Position numbers and translations under genes: made by a program | Assembly (NCBI GenBank): GCA_004154925.1 | Contig: QJNS01000252.1 | Location: forward strand, 1 to 64,000 | Direction: 5' to 3' | DNA length: 64,000 bases | Source: Monosporascus cannonballus | Lineage: Eukaryota; Ascomycota; Sordariomycetes; Xylariales | Shown here: positions 25,527 through 37,500 of the stretch, piece after piece | Position numbering within the stretch: position 1 is the stretch's first letter | Layout: every line of letters starts with the position of its first letter | Notes under the pieces: model-generated | The model's input: only the letters and a program-made list of their open reading frames with translations | The model's database searches: none | Told to the model about the DNA's origin: nothing

Positions 25527-28460
25527 CGATACCTAATTAAAAACGAATCTCGGAAAAAAACAGTATTAACATTATATATATTATTTTTCGACCGGCGAAA
25601 TTCGTTAACAAATTACAAATTATATTATTTGCCTTTTCGATTAAATATTTTCCATATTTTTTCTTTAGATTTTGTCGGTACCAGATTTAATATTAAGATC
25701 GAATTAATAAGTACTTAATTTAATATTATAAAATGCAATATTTAATCGAAATAAAACATTTTTTCGTCGTAATTAAATTAATCAGCCTTATAAAAAACAA
25801 TAATCTCGGTATTAGCTACTTAATATAATTAACGTCGTTATATTATATAATATACGAAAAACATAAATAAATTTAAGCTTTTTAAAAGAAATAATAATAA
25901 TTTCGAAATGTTTTATCGATTAAAGCGGTATCGATTAATAATTAGTTATTATTTTTAATAAGGTTACAAAAGTTATCGCCTTATAGAATATCGGCCGTAT
26001 TAAAAATAATTTTAATCTCGTAATTATCCGATAAAAAGGCCTTATTCGGCACGTTTTAATTAGGATTATACCGTTTAAAAAATAATACAAATAAATGATA
26101 TTCCTAAATTAAAAAATAAAATACTTATAAATTATTTATTAAGTTATTTATATTACCAGATAACGTATTATTAACAAATAATAACAAAAGGTTTTTATCG
26201 GAAAAATTCTTATTTATTAGCGCATTTTAATTAGAATTCCGTAATATCTCCCTTATTTATTTAGCGTAATTAAAATATTTAGAAATTATCTTATACGCGA
26301 TAAATTCAAATTCGGCAATAGTTAACTCGAAACATATATATTTTATAAATTTGATAAATTCGGTTTTCAAAAAAAAATTTAATCGAGGTATTCCGAAAAG
26401 CTTTATATACGTTAAACGTTTTTATTATAAATAGTTCGTATTAAATACGTAATTCTTGCAAAAATAACGCGAATATATAAATATTATATATATAAAGGAT
26501 AAAAGGTTTAAAAAGGTGGAATTTCGGCGATTTTTGATATAATTACGTTATTTCATTTAAAAATTAACGATTTGTTTTTAAAATTACTTATATTTTATGC
26601 GTTTCGGTTATATTATTCAATTAATAAGTACGTATAAATATAAGTAAAAAATTTATTTATATATGGAATAAAGCAAAAATAAAAAGGAATTACCGTTTTT
26701 TATCGTATAAATCGGTTGTTTCGGCTTAATTGGCCTATATTTTCCGAATATAATTAATTATTTTTTAATTTTTATAAATAAGATAAAAATATTTCGATAA
26801 CTGATAGAATTATTTTTTTTAAATTTATATATTTTCTGGAAAAGTTTTCGATAAATATTATAGGTATTATCGATAATGCCTTTATTTTCGTTAATTGTAT
26901 TTAACGAAATCGAACGGTATTTATTATACGGAATATGTTTTAATTTGTGAAAACCGGAAAACTTTTATTTATTGCATTTATAAAACGTATTAACAAAAAT
27001 AAAAAAATAAAGTTTGGATAATGTTAATTACGAATTAACAGAAAGTATTAAATAATATTAAATATTGTTATAACGTTTTATAAAACTATTTTATTTTATA
27101 ATATTAATGAAACCGGAATATAAATTATTTTAACTTTTTTTAAAAATACGGTTGTAATAACGGATAAATATAATAATAATATTCCGTATAACGATATTAT
27201 ATTAAAATGTTATATTACAAATATAATATTAAATATTAAAGTTATCATATTAAAATATAATATCGCCTTATTATATCTAATTATAACATGTAATTTATTT
27301 TAATTAAAATTATATAATTATAAAGGAATTAATATAATTATTTTAATTTTTTCCATTAATCGATTTATATTTTTATTTAATATATAATAAATTTCGTAAA
27401 TACTTAATTTTCTTAATATTTTAATATTATTGCGTAATAAACTTAAAAATAATAAAAACTTGTTTAATAAATAAGGTAAATAATTATTATAAATTTTGAA
27501 AATTACTTTAATTATAATAATTAGGATTATAAAAAAATATATAAAAATATCCGGATCGTTATTATTACGAAACCGTTTCGTTTTTCGTTTTGTATTATAC
27601 GATTATTATTTTTTAAAGCATATAATTATTTGGTTTAAGAATTTAAATTAATTAAAGGTAAACGTTTTTCTAAAATATTAACTTTTATTTAAGGTAATAT
27701 ATATTATTTTAATTTTAAATAATATTTTTTGAGGCAAATAATAAAATTTAAAGTTTTTTGCGAAAATTATATGTTTTCCGTATAATATATTATAATATTT
27801 GCATATAACGAGATCCTAATTAGCCGAAATCAAAAATTTTTATTAACTTTCGTATATTAATAATTTTTTGCGGATTTATTTTTTCTTTAAAACTTTAATT
27901 AATTAATTAATCCGAATAGTCGAAGTAATAGTTTAGCTTAAATTATTACAAAAAACCCAATTATAAATAAAATTTTTAAAAGTTATGTTATTTTTTTTAT
28001 ATTAATGCCAGAAATTTAAGGTATGCGTACGTATATTTTGTTTTAAAGGCGTAACCCGGTAAAATTGAAAAAATTTAAATTTATCGCATTTTAAAAAAAA
28101 GGATAATAACGTAACGGGCTCGGGTTATAAATATTATATATATTAGGGTTTAAAAATAGCAAATAGATTTTAATTAGGATTAGAATAATATTGATAATAA
28201 GTTATAATAGAAATAATAATATATATATATATATTTATAAAAAAACGTTTTATTATTAAATTATTATAAATTTTCGTTTTTTTAAAAAAGTAAATGTATT
28301 AAATAAAGCTGTTTTTAAGTAATTACAACTTAGGTCTCGTTAGCTCGTTATGGGGATTTGGGATTTGATTGGTTAATATTTAGCGTTGTGAAGCGGTATT
28401 TGAGTAACTTTAAAGAAAGTGGGAAAACGAGCCAGGGAGGCCTGAGCTAGCTGAGGTAAA
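25527..28460. other. AT-rich, RIP-degraded block B, right part
   Basis: Continues the CpG-retaining AT-rich sequence on the far side of the mariner. No gene is visible. Near 28,320-28,460 a G+C-richer stretch (with AAAGTGGGAAAACGAGCCAG) marks the edge of the compartment and is probably another repeat fragment. A TA microsatellite lies near 28,220. Confidence 0.7.
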
Positions 28461-29657
28461 TATATATAAAGAAATTAATTATAGTCTTTAAGTATTTATG
28501 TAATATTCAAAACTTAGCGAATTTATTAGTTTATAATTATATATACCTAATAAATTCTTAATATTACCCGCAGGTATTTATTTAAGAAATGTTTAAACCT
28601 ATTAAGTATCCCGGGGTAATTTTCGGTGAGTGGCTCTTCTCTGACCCTAAAAATGGCAGCAGCCAAGAGTTGTATAACAGCCAAGATGTGAGAGGAGCTG
28701 CTTGGGTTGCCTGCCTCTCTGGTATATCAACTATGAATTATTATACCATAGAGTCACTATATCAAGGGTGCAAGGTATGCACGGCTAGTTTCAAAGATTG
28801 CGCACGTACTCAACCGCCTTATACCAGGTATACCATGTATTCCGTTCAAAACAAGGCATGCCACAGGAGTGGGGCTTGCTCAAGGTTTGATGGCGCGTCG
28901 TCTGCCTCACCCTGCCCCCAGCATCCCCGCAACCTGGGGATAGCTATGGGGGGGTCCGGGTGGAACTGCCGAATGCTAAAATTAAACATGATGATACATT
29001 CAAGAATTGCCTAGACATAGGTCCCTGGAAGATCGAAGTGTAGACGTAGACTCGAAGTAAATACACCGTTTGTATACCAAGGGAAAATTGTGTTATTCGT
29101 TAGTTGCATATGTATGTACTTACTTAACTCATGTTGCTAACAATGTTCATCAGTACCTAGTATGGACCGAAGGCACAGCGCTGGTGCATAGTAGGTAGTA
29201 CTCCCTGCCAGTTGTTAGAGATCCCCCGTCAAGACAGCACGACCCCGGAAAGGCCAGGCGAAATTACCAATCGTGCCTACACACAGCGTAATAGCTCGAA
29301 GAAGGGGTGAGAGCGAAGACTTGGCGAGATCACGTGACTTCGCGTCAATGGAGAAAGCGGCCTGCAGACGCGGTTTTACTCCAACCTTAGACTCGTACTC
29401 TGCCTCCCAGCATATCCTTCACCGGGTGAAGCTTACACACTCTCAAGCTCACAAACTGGTCAGCCATAGGTTTGTTACCAACCCATACGCTTTTGAAACA
29501 CATCTACAGTCATAGGGACCGCATATCTTCAACATCTCGACATATGCGTATCTGCCTCTTCCGATTATCACCACAATACGTCATCACTCGTCCATTTCGA
29601 ATCGAGACCTATCAGCCACATCCTACTTGCATCTGGCCTGTCACAGCCCATATCACT
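28461..29657. other. Transition zone upstream of APN1
   Basis: Composition returns to normal at about 28,600. A 141-codon frame (28,589-29,014, +) starts with ATG and includes a Cys-rich stretch, but shows no recognisable domain and begins in AT-rich DNA. I treat it as unproven. The last few hundred bases are the APN1 upstream region and may include its 5' untranslated region. Confidence 0.5.
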
Positions 29658-31065
29658 ATGTCCCGCCGATCTGTTCGACACGTCTCGAAAGCTGCCACCC
29701 TGGAGACCAAGGAACTTGAGACCCAAGCGAACGGGACTATCGAGTCCGCCAAAGCCCCCTCTAAGTCCAAGGTTACAAAGCGCAAGATCACCCAGGTCGT
29801 TGTTGAAGAGGAACATGGAACGGCCATGGTGGAGAAAGGCGCGCCTGCGGCCGAGGAAGCCAAACCGAAGAAGAAGCGGAAGTCTGCTAAAGATAAGGCT
29901 GAAGAGGCAATACCACTTGCCAAGCGTACCGCCGTATCTTCCCTGAAGAAGTCGATGTACATTGGTGCTCATGTTAGTAGTGCTGGAGGTACGTCACCAA
30001 ACTTCTTGGAACATGCAAAAGCTCTAAGCTAATATGGGATGTCCTATAGGCGTACATAACTCGATAAATAACGCTGTGCACATTGGAGCCAATGCCTTCG
30101 CGCTCTTCCTCAAGTCTCAAAGGAAGTGGGCAAATTCACCCATTCCACCGGAAGCAAGAGACCAATTCCACGCCCTGTCCCATTCGCACAGCTTTGAGGT
30201 CCACAAGCACTGTGTTCCTCATGGATCTTATCTCGTGAACCTAGCCCAGCCGGAGAAGGAAAAGGCGGACCAGGCCTATAATGCGTTCTTGGACGATCTA
30301 GAACGCTGCGAATCACTGGGGATAAGGCTGTACAACTTCCATCCGGGCAATACGAATGGACAAGATAGGGCCGAGGCTATTCGGCGGATAGCCACACAGC
30401 TCAACAAATCCCACAAGGCCACGAGCACTGTCATTACGCTTTTGGAGAATATGGCCGGACAGGGGAACGTCATTGGCTCGACATTTGAGGACCTGCGGGA
30501 CATCATCGAGTTGATAGACGACAAGAGAAGGGTGGGGGTTTGCGTTGATACCTGTCACGCCTTTGCCGCTGGCTACGATCTGCGGACACCCGAAGCTTTC
30601 AAAGACACCGTTGACAAACTCGAGAATGTGGTGGGCTTGAAATACCTAAAGGCCTTCCATATCAACGACAGCAAAGCCCCGTTCAACTCACACCGTGATC
30701 TTCACGCCAACATCGGCACGGGATTCCTAGGTCTCCGCGCTTTCCACAACGTGATGAATCATGAGCCTTTCCAACATATCCCGATGGTTCTAGAGACCCC
30801 CATAGAGAGAACGGGCCCGGATGGCAAAACCTTTGAGGACAAACAGGTATGGGCCGACGAAATAAAGCTATTGGAGAGTCTGATCGGCATGGATCCCGAA
30901 AGCGAGGAGTTCAAGGCGCACGATGAGCGCTTGCAAGCCCAAGGGGCCAGTGAGCGAAGCAAGGTCCAGGACCAAGTGGACCGCAAGGCCGAAAAGGTTG
31001 CGAAGAAGGGCACGAGACGAGGCAAGAAGAAGGCTGCGTCCTCAGACGACGATGAGTCTGATTGA
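29658..31065 (+). CDS. apn1: AP endonuclease, endonuclease IV family (Apn1)
   Basis: Cleaves DNA 5' to abasic sites in base excision repair. Two exons, 29,658-29,988 and 30,050-31,065, separated by a 61-bp intron (GTACGT...CTATAG, branch-like GCTAAT); the product is 448 residues. The N-terminal 100 residues are Lys-rich with a nuclear-localisation-like KPKKKRKSAKDK. The TIM-barrel core begins MYIGAHVSSAGG. All expected metal-ligand blocks are visible: VPHGSYLVNLA, NFHPGN, LLENMAGQGN, CVDTCHAFAAGYD, AFHINDSK, HRDLHANIGTG and LETP. The C-terminal tail is basic, then acidic. The start was chosen as the first ATG in the frame after upstream low-quality sequence; it follows a typical fungal 5' region. 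Family assignment is secure; the exact start is less so. Confidence 0.95.
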
Positions 31066-31887
31066 TGTGGTAAACCCCGTGTTGTATATCATGCAAAATA
31101 TTGGAGACTTCGGCGTTTAGGATTTTCGAGCATTGTTCATGAGCCTGCAGAGCATTACTGGGAGACCTCAAGGAAGAGTGAACTAGAGAGACGTTACGTT
31201 GTTGTTTTGTTTCATGGCTAGCGCCAGCCCCAGCCTTCGCGTAGCCGACTGCATCCCGACCCGCTGATAAGGGAACGATCAACTAGCTAAGGTCAATCCG
31301 CAATCCGACAATGACTGATCTCACCAAGTCATTAGTGCGTGTACTTGAGTGTATATCACCACCCAGGGAAAGAGGCGGGTGACCGTTCATAGCGCTGAGG
31401 GCTTAGCTATGCTTTAATCTTCTCGGCTTTTACATATCTGTCGGGAGGGCGAGCTTAAAGCTTGCTTCTACAGGCTCTGGTCATAATAGTTAAGCTACCT
31501 CTGGCCACTTGGGCATATCTCCCTGCTACCTGTACGTTCCGAACGAGAATTTTTTTTCATATTGAAGTCCGAATAACCTTAAGCCTTTTCTCAATCGTTA
31601 TTTGACCGAGTATGACTATGGCCAATCATTATCCGATTTCCATATTTTATAACTACTGGATACAAAGGTGGCTCAACTATTTTGGCGAGAACCTGCCCAT
31701 GGAAGCGTGCTCCTTGTTGATAGGCATTACATCACGGACGGCGCGAACTTAGGAATAGGACATTTCCATGGTTGGTCGATTTTGTGGCAGCCTTGCAGGG
31801 AACCCCCTCTTTTGCCTTCGGAGCTTCAGCACCACCGGGAAGCAAGCATGCATCTCACAAAGTCTCTAAGATAAATCACCGGCACCG
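31066..31887. other. Intergenic region between APN1 and HET gene
   Basis: No gene is visible. It contains one copy of a direct repeat (31,459-31,546) whose partner lies beyond the HET gene. Short frames at 31,668-31,957 overlap each other and look like chance. Confidence 0.6.
31459..31546 (+). repeat. Direct repeat upstream of HET gene
   Basis: Shares AGCTTGCTTCT, GCTCTGGTCATAATAGTTAA, CTACCTCT and TTCCGAA with 33,828-33,920 in the same order and orientation. The differences are mainly transitions, with this copy keeping more G and C. Confidence 0.75.
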
Positions 31888-33720
31888 ATGGACTCCCAAA
31901 TGTACCGTTACGCGCCATTGGGGGAAGAGCCGGATTGTGACGCATTTAGAATTCTGACGGTATTGCCCGGTGTCGGAGACCAGCCGCTCGAATGCACGCT
32001 GGAGCATGTAGCCTTGGACGACTCGCCAAGTTACGAGGCTTTGTCCTACGTCCGGAACCGTATCGAAGAGACCGAGGACATCATCTGTAGCGGCAAGCTC
32101 CTTGCGGTGGAAACTCATCTCTATTCGGCTCTGAGTCATCTCCGTCTACCTTCGCAGCCCAGGAATCTCTGGGTCGGTGCTATATGTGTCAACCAGCGCG
32201 ATAACGATGAACGGGGACGCCAAGTCCGCCTGATGCAGAAAATCTACCCAGAAGCGAAGCAACTACTCATCTGGTTGGGAGAGGCGGATAGTGGAAGTGA
32301 TCAGGGCATAGACGTGGCCCACGAGATAGCTCGCGTCTGTCGTGCGTCCGTCGCACCAGGACGGCCCCTTGGCACCCTCAGCCTCTCGGACGCTCTTGTA
32401 TTCGGCGACTTCTCCCGATTCTGCACTTCTTCGGGGATCGGCAGGCTCTCCGAACTTGCTAAGATCCGCCGCTACGGGTGGTTCGAGGAATTGTGGGCCA
32501 TTCAGGAGTTGGCTCTTGCAAGAGGAGCTACGATGCTCTGCGGAAGCGCCTCTGTCAGCTGGTCCGACTTCATCGCTGCTGTGACAGTACAAGATTATGT
32601 CGGTCTTCCCTCAGGTAACCGGGAACAGAAGCCGCACCTCTCTGTTTTGCAGAAGGCTCGCGATGAGTGGCTTTCAGGCCCACAACTCGGCCTCCTGACC
32701 GTCCTCTTCCGGTATCGCATCTTCGACACTGCGGACCCAAGGGATAAAATATTCGGTTTAAGCAATCTATTTCAAGAGCGGTTCACTAATGCACAGGCAT
32801 TGCAGGTTAACTACGACTTAGGGACAACAGAGCTTTATCGGGGAGTGGCCAAAGCAATCCTACAGGAGTCATCCAATCTAAACATCCTGTCCGTTCCAAG
32901 GCGGTTTGGCGGAATCGGACCAAGCAGTCTGCCTTCATGGGTGCCGGACTGGACGAACACTCGTCTCACTGTCCCCCTGGGAAGAACAAACTACTCTGAT
33001 ATAGACGATATCGCATTCGCTGCTAGTCGGGCATCTAAGCCCCGAATACGCCTCGACGAGCCCACTTCATCTCTCGTCGTGGAAGCACACCTCTTGGACC
33101 GGATCAGCGCTATCGGATGGATATTAAGAGAAGATAGACTCCCTAGGCTCGATTTACCCCAACCCAACATACCGGACTGCTGTTACGTCCTCGACGATTG
33201 GGCTCGAGTCGCCGGCTTAGAACAGGGGAGCCCCTACATCACGGGAGAACCGATCCTGGACGCGTTTGTGCACACCCTGGTGGCGGAATCGGCCTCGGAA
33301 TCCATCGAGACGTTACGAGCCCAGCTCGCCATATTAGAAAAATACGTGCCCATAGCGAGGTTCGTCGCCTCGGCGCCCCGAGGCACCCCCGCCCAGCTCG
33401 AGCTGGTGCGGCGAGCCGTCTCCGCCATGCACGCCGCTCTGTTTGACGGGCGTGCCGGCGAGCTGACCGGCGAGTTCCGCAGCCGCCTCGCGGCGCTCGC
33501 CGACCGCCGCGTCTTCCGGACCGCGAGGGGCTACATAGGCCTCGCGCCGGCTCTGGCGGGCGCCGGGGACGAGGTCGTGTTGGTGAGGGGCGCCAAGGTG
33601 CCGCTCGTCCTGCGGCCCAGGGGCGAGGCTCGGACGCTCCAGGGCGACTGCTATGTGCGGGGCGTTATGCGAGGCGAGGCGTACAACGAGCGGGACTGCA
33701 TTCCCATATGGATAAGGTGA
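31888..33720 (+). CDS. HET-domain protein
   Basis: A 610-residue intronless protein starting MDSQMYRYAPLGEEP. The heterokaryon-incompatibility domain spans roughly residues 50-210: SYEALSYV, then LYSALSHLR, LWVGAICVNQRDNDERGRQV, LIWLGEAD, and later WFEELWAIQELALARG. HET proteins trigger cell death on fusion of unlike hyphae or act in related self/non-self responses. Two canonical motifs are altered here: the usual SYVWG reads SYVRN, and the usual acidic residue in WIDAICINQ is Gly. The C-terminal half is Arg/Ala/Gly-rich and more G+C-rich. The gene lies about 3.4 kb from the RIP compartment and is flanked by a diverged direct repeat. Whether the altered domain still signals cannot be read from sequence. 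Confidence 0.9.
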   Translation: MDSQMYRYAPLGEEPDCDAFRILTVLPGVGDQPLECTLEHVALDDSPSYEALSYVRNRIEETEDIICSGKLLAVETHLYSALSHLRLPSQPRNLWVGAICVNQRDNDERGRQVRLMQKIYPEAKQLLIWLGEADSGSDQGIDVAHEIARVCRASVAPGRPLGTLSLSDALVFGDFSRFCTSSGIGRLSELAKIRRYGWFEELWAIQELALARGATMLCGSASVSWSDFIAAVTVQDYVGLPSGNREQKPHLSVLQKARDEWLSGPQLGLLTVLFRYRIFDTADPRDKIFGLSNLFQERFTNAQALQVNYDLGTTELYRGVAKAILQESSNLNILSVPRRFGGIGPSSLPSWVPDWTNTRLTVPLGRTNYSDIDDIAFAASRASKPRIRLDEPTSSLVVEAHLLDRISAIGWILREDRLPRLDLPQPNIPDCCYVLDDWARVAGLEQGSPYITGEPILDAFVHTLVAESASESIETLRAQLAILEKYVPIARFVASAPRGTPAQLELVRRAVSAMHAALFDGRAGELTGEFRSRLAALADRRVFRTARGYIGLAPALAGAGDEVVLVRGAKVPLVLRPRGEARTLQGDCYVRGVMRGEAYNERDCIPIWIR

Positions 33721-34502
33721 CGATGGCTTGGCTGGTATTTTGTCGTTTCTGAAGTGTGGGCGCTAAATCAAGCAACCACGGGCGATAATCAAAACGGTGC
33801 TATCTTACTATGACCGATTTTTGTTAGAGCTTACTTCTCCATAATGCTCTGGTCATAATGGTTAAACTACCTCTAGCCATCTCGGTATATCTATCACTGC
33901 CATCTATATATTCCGAATATCTAAATACCTTTATAATGCGGCATTGTAAGACCAAACGTTCATATATAAATTTATACCCAATCCTGCGTTTCGGCTGCTA
34001 GATCTAAAGTTGGTTCACTTATCTCGGCCAGATCCCGGCGGTATAATCAGCGCCGCTAGGCCAGGACTACTCTTTAAAGATCGCGAGGGGGTTTGTGTAT
34101 ATATAGTTCATGTTGAATTATGGGACTTCCTAGAAAAATAGGCGTATGGGGTATGTAAGTAAGGAACTATGCGTGTCTGTCTGGACCAAATCGCCCAAAG
34201 AACATCAAATGCAAAGACCAGTCATGCGTCTCCCTGCCTAACTCCTCCTCTATCCGGACTTCGCGGTGCCTGAAAAGACACCGAGAAGAGGAGCAGTCGT
34301 CATCTCAAGTATCCATTCACTCATTCATCCATCCATCCATCCGACGACGCCTTGACCGCCAACGCCGTATATAGTATCGCCCGCGCATGATATATAAAAC
34401 TGACTAATGCTTATCAACGTAAGTGTCCATTTCGTCCTCTCCTCGGGGACACGCGGCGGAGGGCCAGGCCGGATCCACTCGCTCACTCGCTCGCTCGCTC
34501 GC
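33721..34502. other. Intergenic region between HET gene and BUB1 3' end
   Basis: No gene is visible. It holds the second direct-repeat copy and a short CATC run near 34,325. HET and BUB1 are convergent, so both 3' untranslated regions fall here. Confidence 0.6.
33828..33920 (+). repeat. Direct repeat downstream of HET gene
   Basis: Partner of 31,459-31,546 and more AT-shifted (for example GGTTAAACTACCTCTAGCCA against the upstream G-containing version). The bias toward A and T is compatible with mild RIP. Confidence 0.75.
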
Positions 34503-34505
34503 TCA
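34478..34505. repeat. CTCG/CTCA low-complexity run at BUB1 stop
   Basis: Tandem CTCG and CTCA tetranucleotides overlap the last bases of the BUB1 frame (stop at 34,503-34,505). Slippage here could change the C-terminus between strains. Confidence 0.8.
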
Positions 34506-37500
34506 CTTGCGTCCCCGGGCCACGGCCTCGACCCTGGCCATCAGGGCCCGGAGCCCGACGCCGCGCTCGCAGTTGGCCTCGAGCCAGGCCTCCATGCGCT
34601 CGCGGACGCGGCGCAGGCTGCGGTTGACGGGCAGGGCGCCGCCGTCCTCGTGCGCGGCGTGGGCGGCCGGGTTGAGCAGGACGTCGAAGCACTCGGCCCA
34701 GATGTCCGTCTGCCAGTAGCGCTTGAGGCTCTCGCGGATACGGTAGCGGCGGCCGGCGCCGACGCCGCCCGAGTCGGCCCGCACCGTGTCGATGTACTTG
34801 CCGAACAGCAGGCAGTGCACGACGCCGGCGAGCCCGTGGTAGTCGATGTGCCAGGTCCAGGGCCGGCCCTCGCGCATCTCGGCGCAGTCCTGCGCCGTCG
34901 TCTTCCAGTCGGCCACGAACTGCGCGCCGGGGGCGAAGGCGCGCATGTCGATGCCGCGGCCGAAGTCGATGAGCACGACGCCGCGCGATGCCCAGCCGCC
35001 GGAGCCGTCGGCACGCCACTGCGCCGAGAGCTGCGGGTGCTGATGGTCTTCGTGGAGCCGCAGCAGGCAGTTGTCGGCCTTGATGTCGCCGTGCAGCACC
35101 TGCTTGCCGTGTAGCGCCTCGACGGTGCGCAGCAGCTCGATGGCGAAGAACATGGCGAGCGGCTCGTCCATGACCTGCGACGGCTCGGTGCGGAAGTGGT
35201 TGACTACGTCGAGGAGCGTGCCGTGCGGGTGGTACGGCAGGAAGAGGAACCCGTCGTCCCGGTACAGGTGCATCTCGAGGGCGGTCGAGATGGAGGCCGT
35301 GGCGCGGTGGTGCGGGCCCAGGCGCGTCGCCGCGAGCCGCATCATGTGGAACTCCCACGCGTTGGGCGGCTGCTCCATCTTCAGCGCCTCGAGCGGCCGG
35401 CGGCGCATCGTAGCGAACGCGCCCGTGCTCATGACGATCGGGGGCTCGCCGTCGCCGTCGGAGTCCTGCTCGGATTCCGGCGACGAGTTCTCGACGAGGT
35501 ACACGGGCGCGAAGGCGCCGGCGCCAAGCTCGCGCTTTATGGTGTACTCGCACATGAGCTCCGGGAACTCGAGCACGACGGGACTGTGGATGGTAGCGGT
35601 CTTGTCGTTGCCATTCTTGCTGGCCTTGGCCATGGCCTTGGCGAACCTTCGAATCTCGGGTCCGCGTTCGAGTCGCTCATTGCGATGGTCGTAGAAGCCC
35701 GCGTATGAGCTGAGGGGCGGGTGCATGTTTGCTAGGATCTCCTCCCGGATAGCCGGGTCGACGGGGTTGCATTGCGTGTCTCTGATGATCGAGCCCTTAG
35801 GGATTATTTTGGCAGGCGCAGGCGTAGGCTTTGCGGTCGCAGGGTTTAATTTCTGCAGCAGCGGCTGTGCTACTTTGACTGGAGAACGAGATGCGCTCAG
35901 CACTTCTCGAAGTGGACTGCTGATGGGCCCGAAGTCCTCATCGTCTTCTTCGTCCTCCTCGGTGGGAGTGTCTAATGAAGCCTTCTCACTAGGGGTCTTT
36001 CCATTGAAGTAGCGCGGCCTCGTCTCTGTGACGACTCCGAGCGAGGTCTCGGTGCGCTCCGTGATAGGTGTCATGAACGGCAGGCGGTTATTAGCCACCT
36101 CGGCCGGATCCCTATAGGGCCGCGTAGGTGGGTCATAGTCCTCGGGCGGGATGGGGATGAACCTCGTCCTGGGAAGCAAGTCTTCGTCGTCCTGATCCTC
36201 GCCATCGTCATCCGTCATCTGAACATCGTCGGCTGCCTCGGTGCCTGGGCTAGGTGGTGCTCCATCATTGGTGTCAACGAGATCAGAAACCCGGGTGTTC
36301 TGCTCGTCTGCATCGTCATCCTCCCCCTCGCCGTCCAGGTTAGGTATGTGCTTTCGGGCAGTGAACTCGGACCATTCGCTCACACTCTTCACGTCCGACG
36401 TCTCGTCGTCACCGGCTTCACTTACGGAAACCCGTCTGGTAGTGACGGTACTCTCTGCGTCACTAGTGTAATCGGCATCCGTCATGTAGTCGTCCTCGTC
36501 GCTCTCGGCATCCTCATCTTGTGACGACTTCAGGGGAGCGTTGAAGAGCTCGTAGATCTCGTCTGTAGCTGCTTTTGTGTGCATTGTCATTGTCGGCTCA
36601 GACGAGTGTTTCTTCTTCTTGATCTTGGGCCCTGAGGGCGAGTCGAGTTTGGCTTTGACTGGTAGGAGTTAGTATGCTGCAATGTGAGAATGCGTGCGTG
36701 AATAGTGAGTGAACTGACTAATTTGTGTCTCGTTAACTTCCATCACCTTTTTCTTTTTGGGTTTGGCGGGTCTTGATCGATCTTTTAACGCCCCGTTCTC
36801 GTCAAGCATTACCACGTCGTGGTGCACTACTAGCTTCTCTGCGACATTTCGGCTGAGAAGATCCACGTCGGGGCTGTTCCCGTCAGGCTGCGGCGGCTCT
36901 TCAGCGATGTCCTCCCAACAAGCGTCGAGCCACCCTCGATTAGCAGCCCATAACTCCTCGAAACTGAGCTCGGTTCCCGGTTCCTCTGGTGTGGGATACA
37001 CAGCCTCTAGGTTAACATGAATCCGCTCCTTTTTTCCACTGTGCGGGTTGACAATCACTTGGTGCTTAGATGGTGCAATAACAATATGTGACTCTGCTAT
37101 TCTGGCCAAAGACTGGAAATACACAATCGCGCAAACCGCCACGAATTAGTCCTATTGTCATCAACAATCGGCCATGGCCGGACGGGGCATAGAAAGCTAT
37201 CAACTTACAGGATCCCTGAAGATAGCCATCTTGGGCCCGTTGCTCTTCTTCACCTCCGTCTTCAACGTCTCCCCTGCCCACGGCTTGGGTTCCATCACGT
37301 TCTCCTTCTTCCGATCCGCCAGAGATCCAATGGTATCCCATCCCTTCGCTCCAGTTCCCCTCGATGATATGGCGGGCGCGGCCGAGTCCGCATCCGAGAA
37401 GATGGCCAGCTTCGCCTTTGCAGGCTTAGAAGATGTGCCACCGACGCCACTGTTCGGCCTCGGCGCTTGAGGATCTGCTGCCCGTGCGGCTGCCGCAAAC

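Noticed and set aside
25488..25718. 76-codon plus frame
   Set aside because: It begins inside the mariner and crosses its right terminal repeat into flanking DNA; a chance fusion frame.
34407..35708. Long frames opposite or overlapping the BUB1 kinase exon (up to 356 codons)
   Set aside because: They are shadows caused by high G+C; repetitive Arg/Ala/Gly/Pro composition, no motifs, and the opposite frame encodes a clear kinase.
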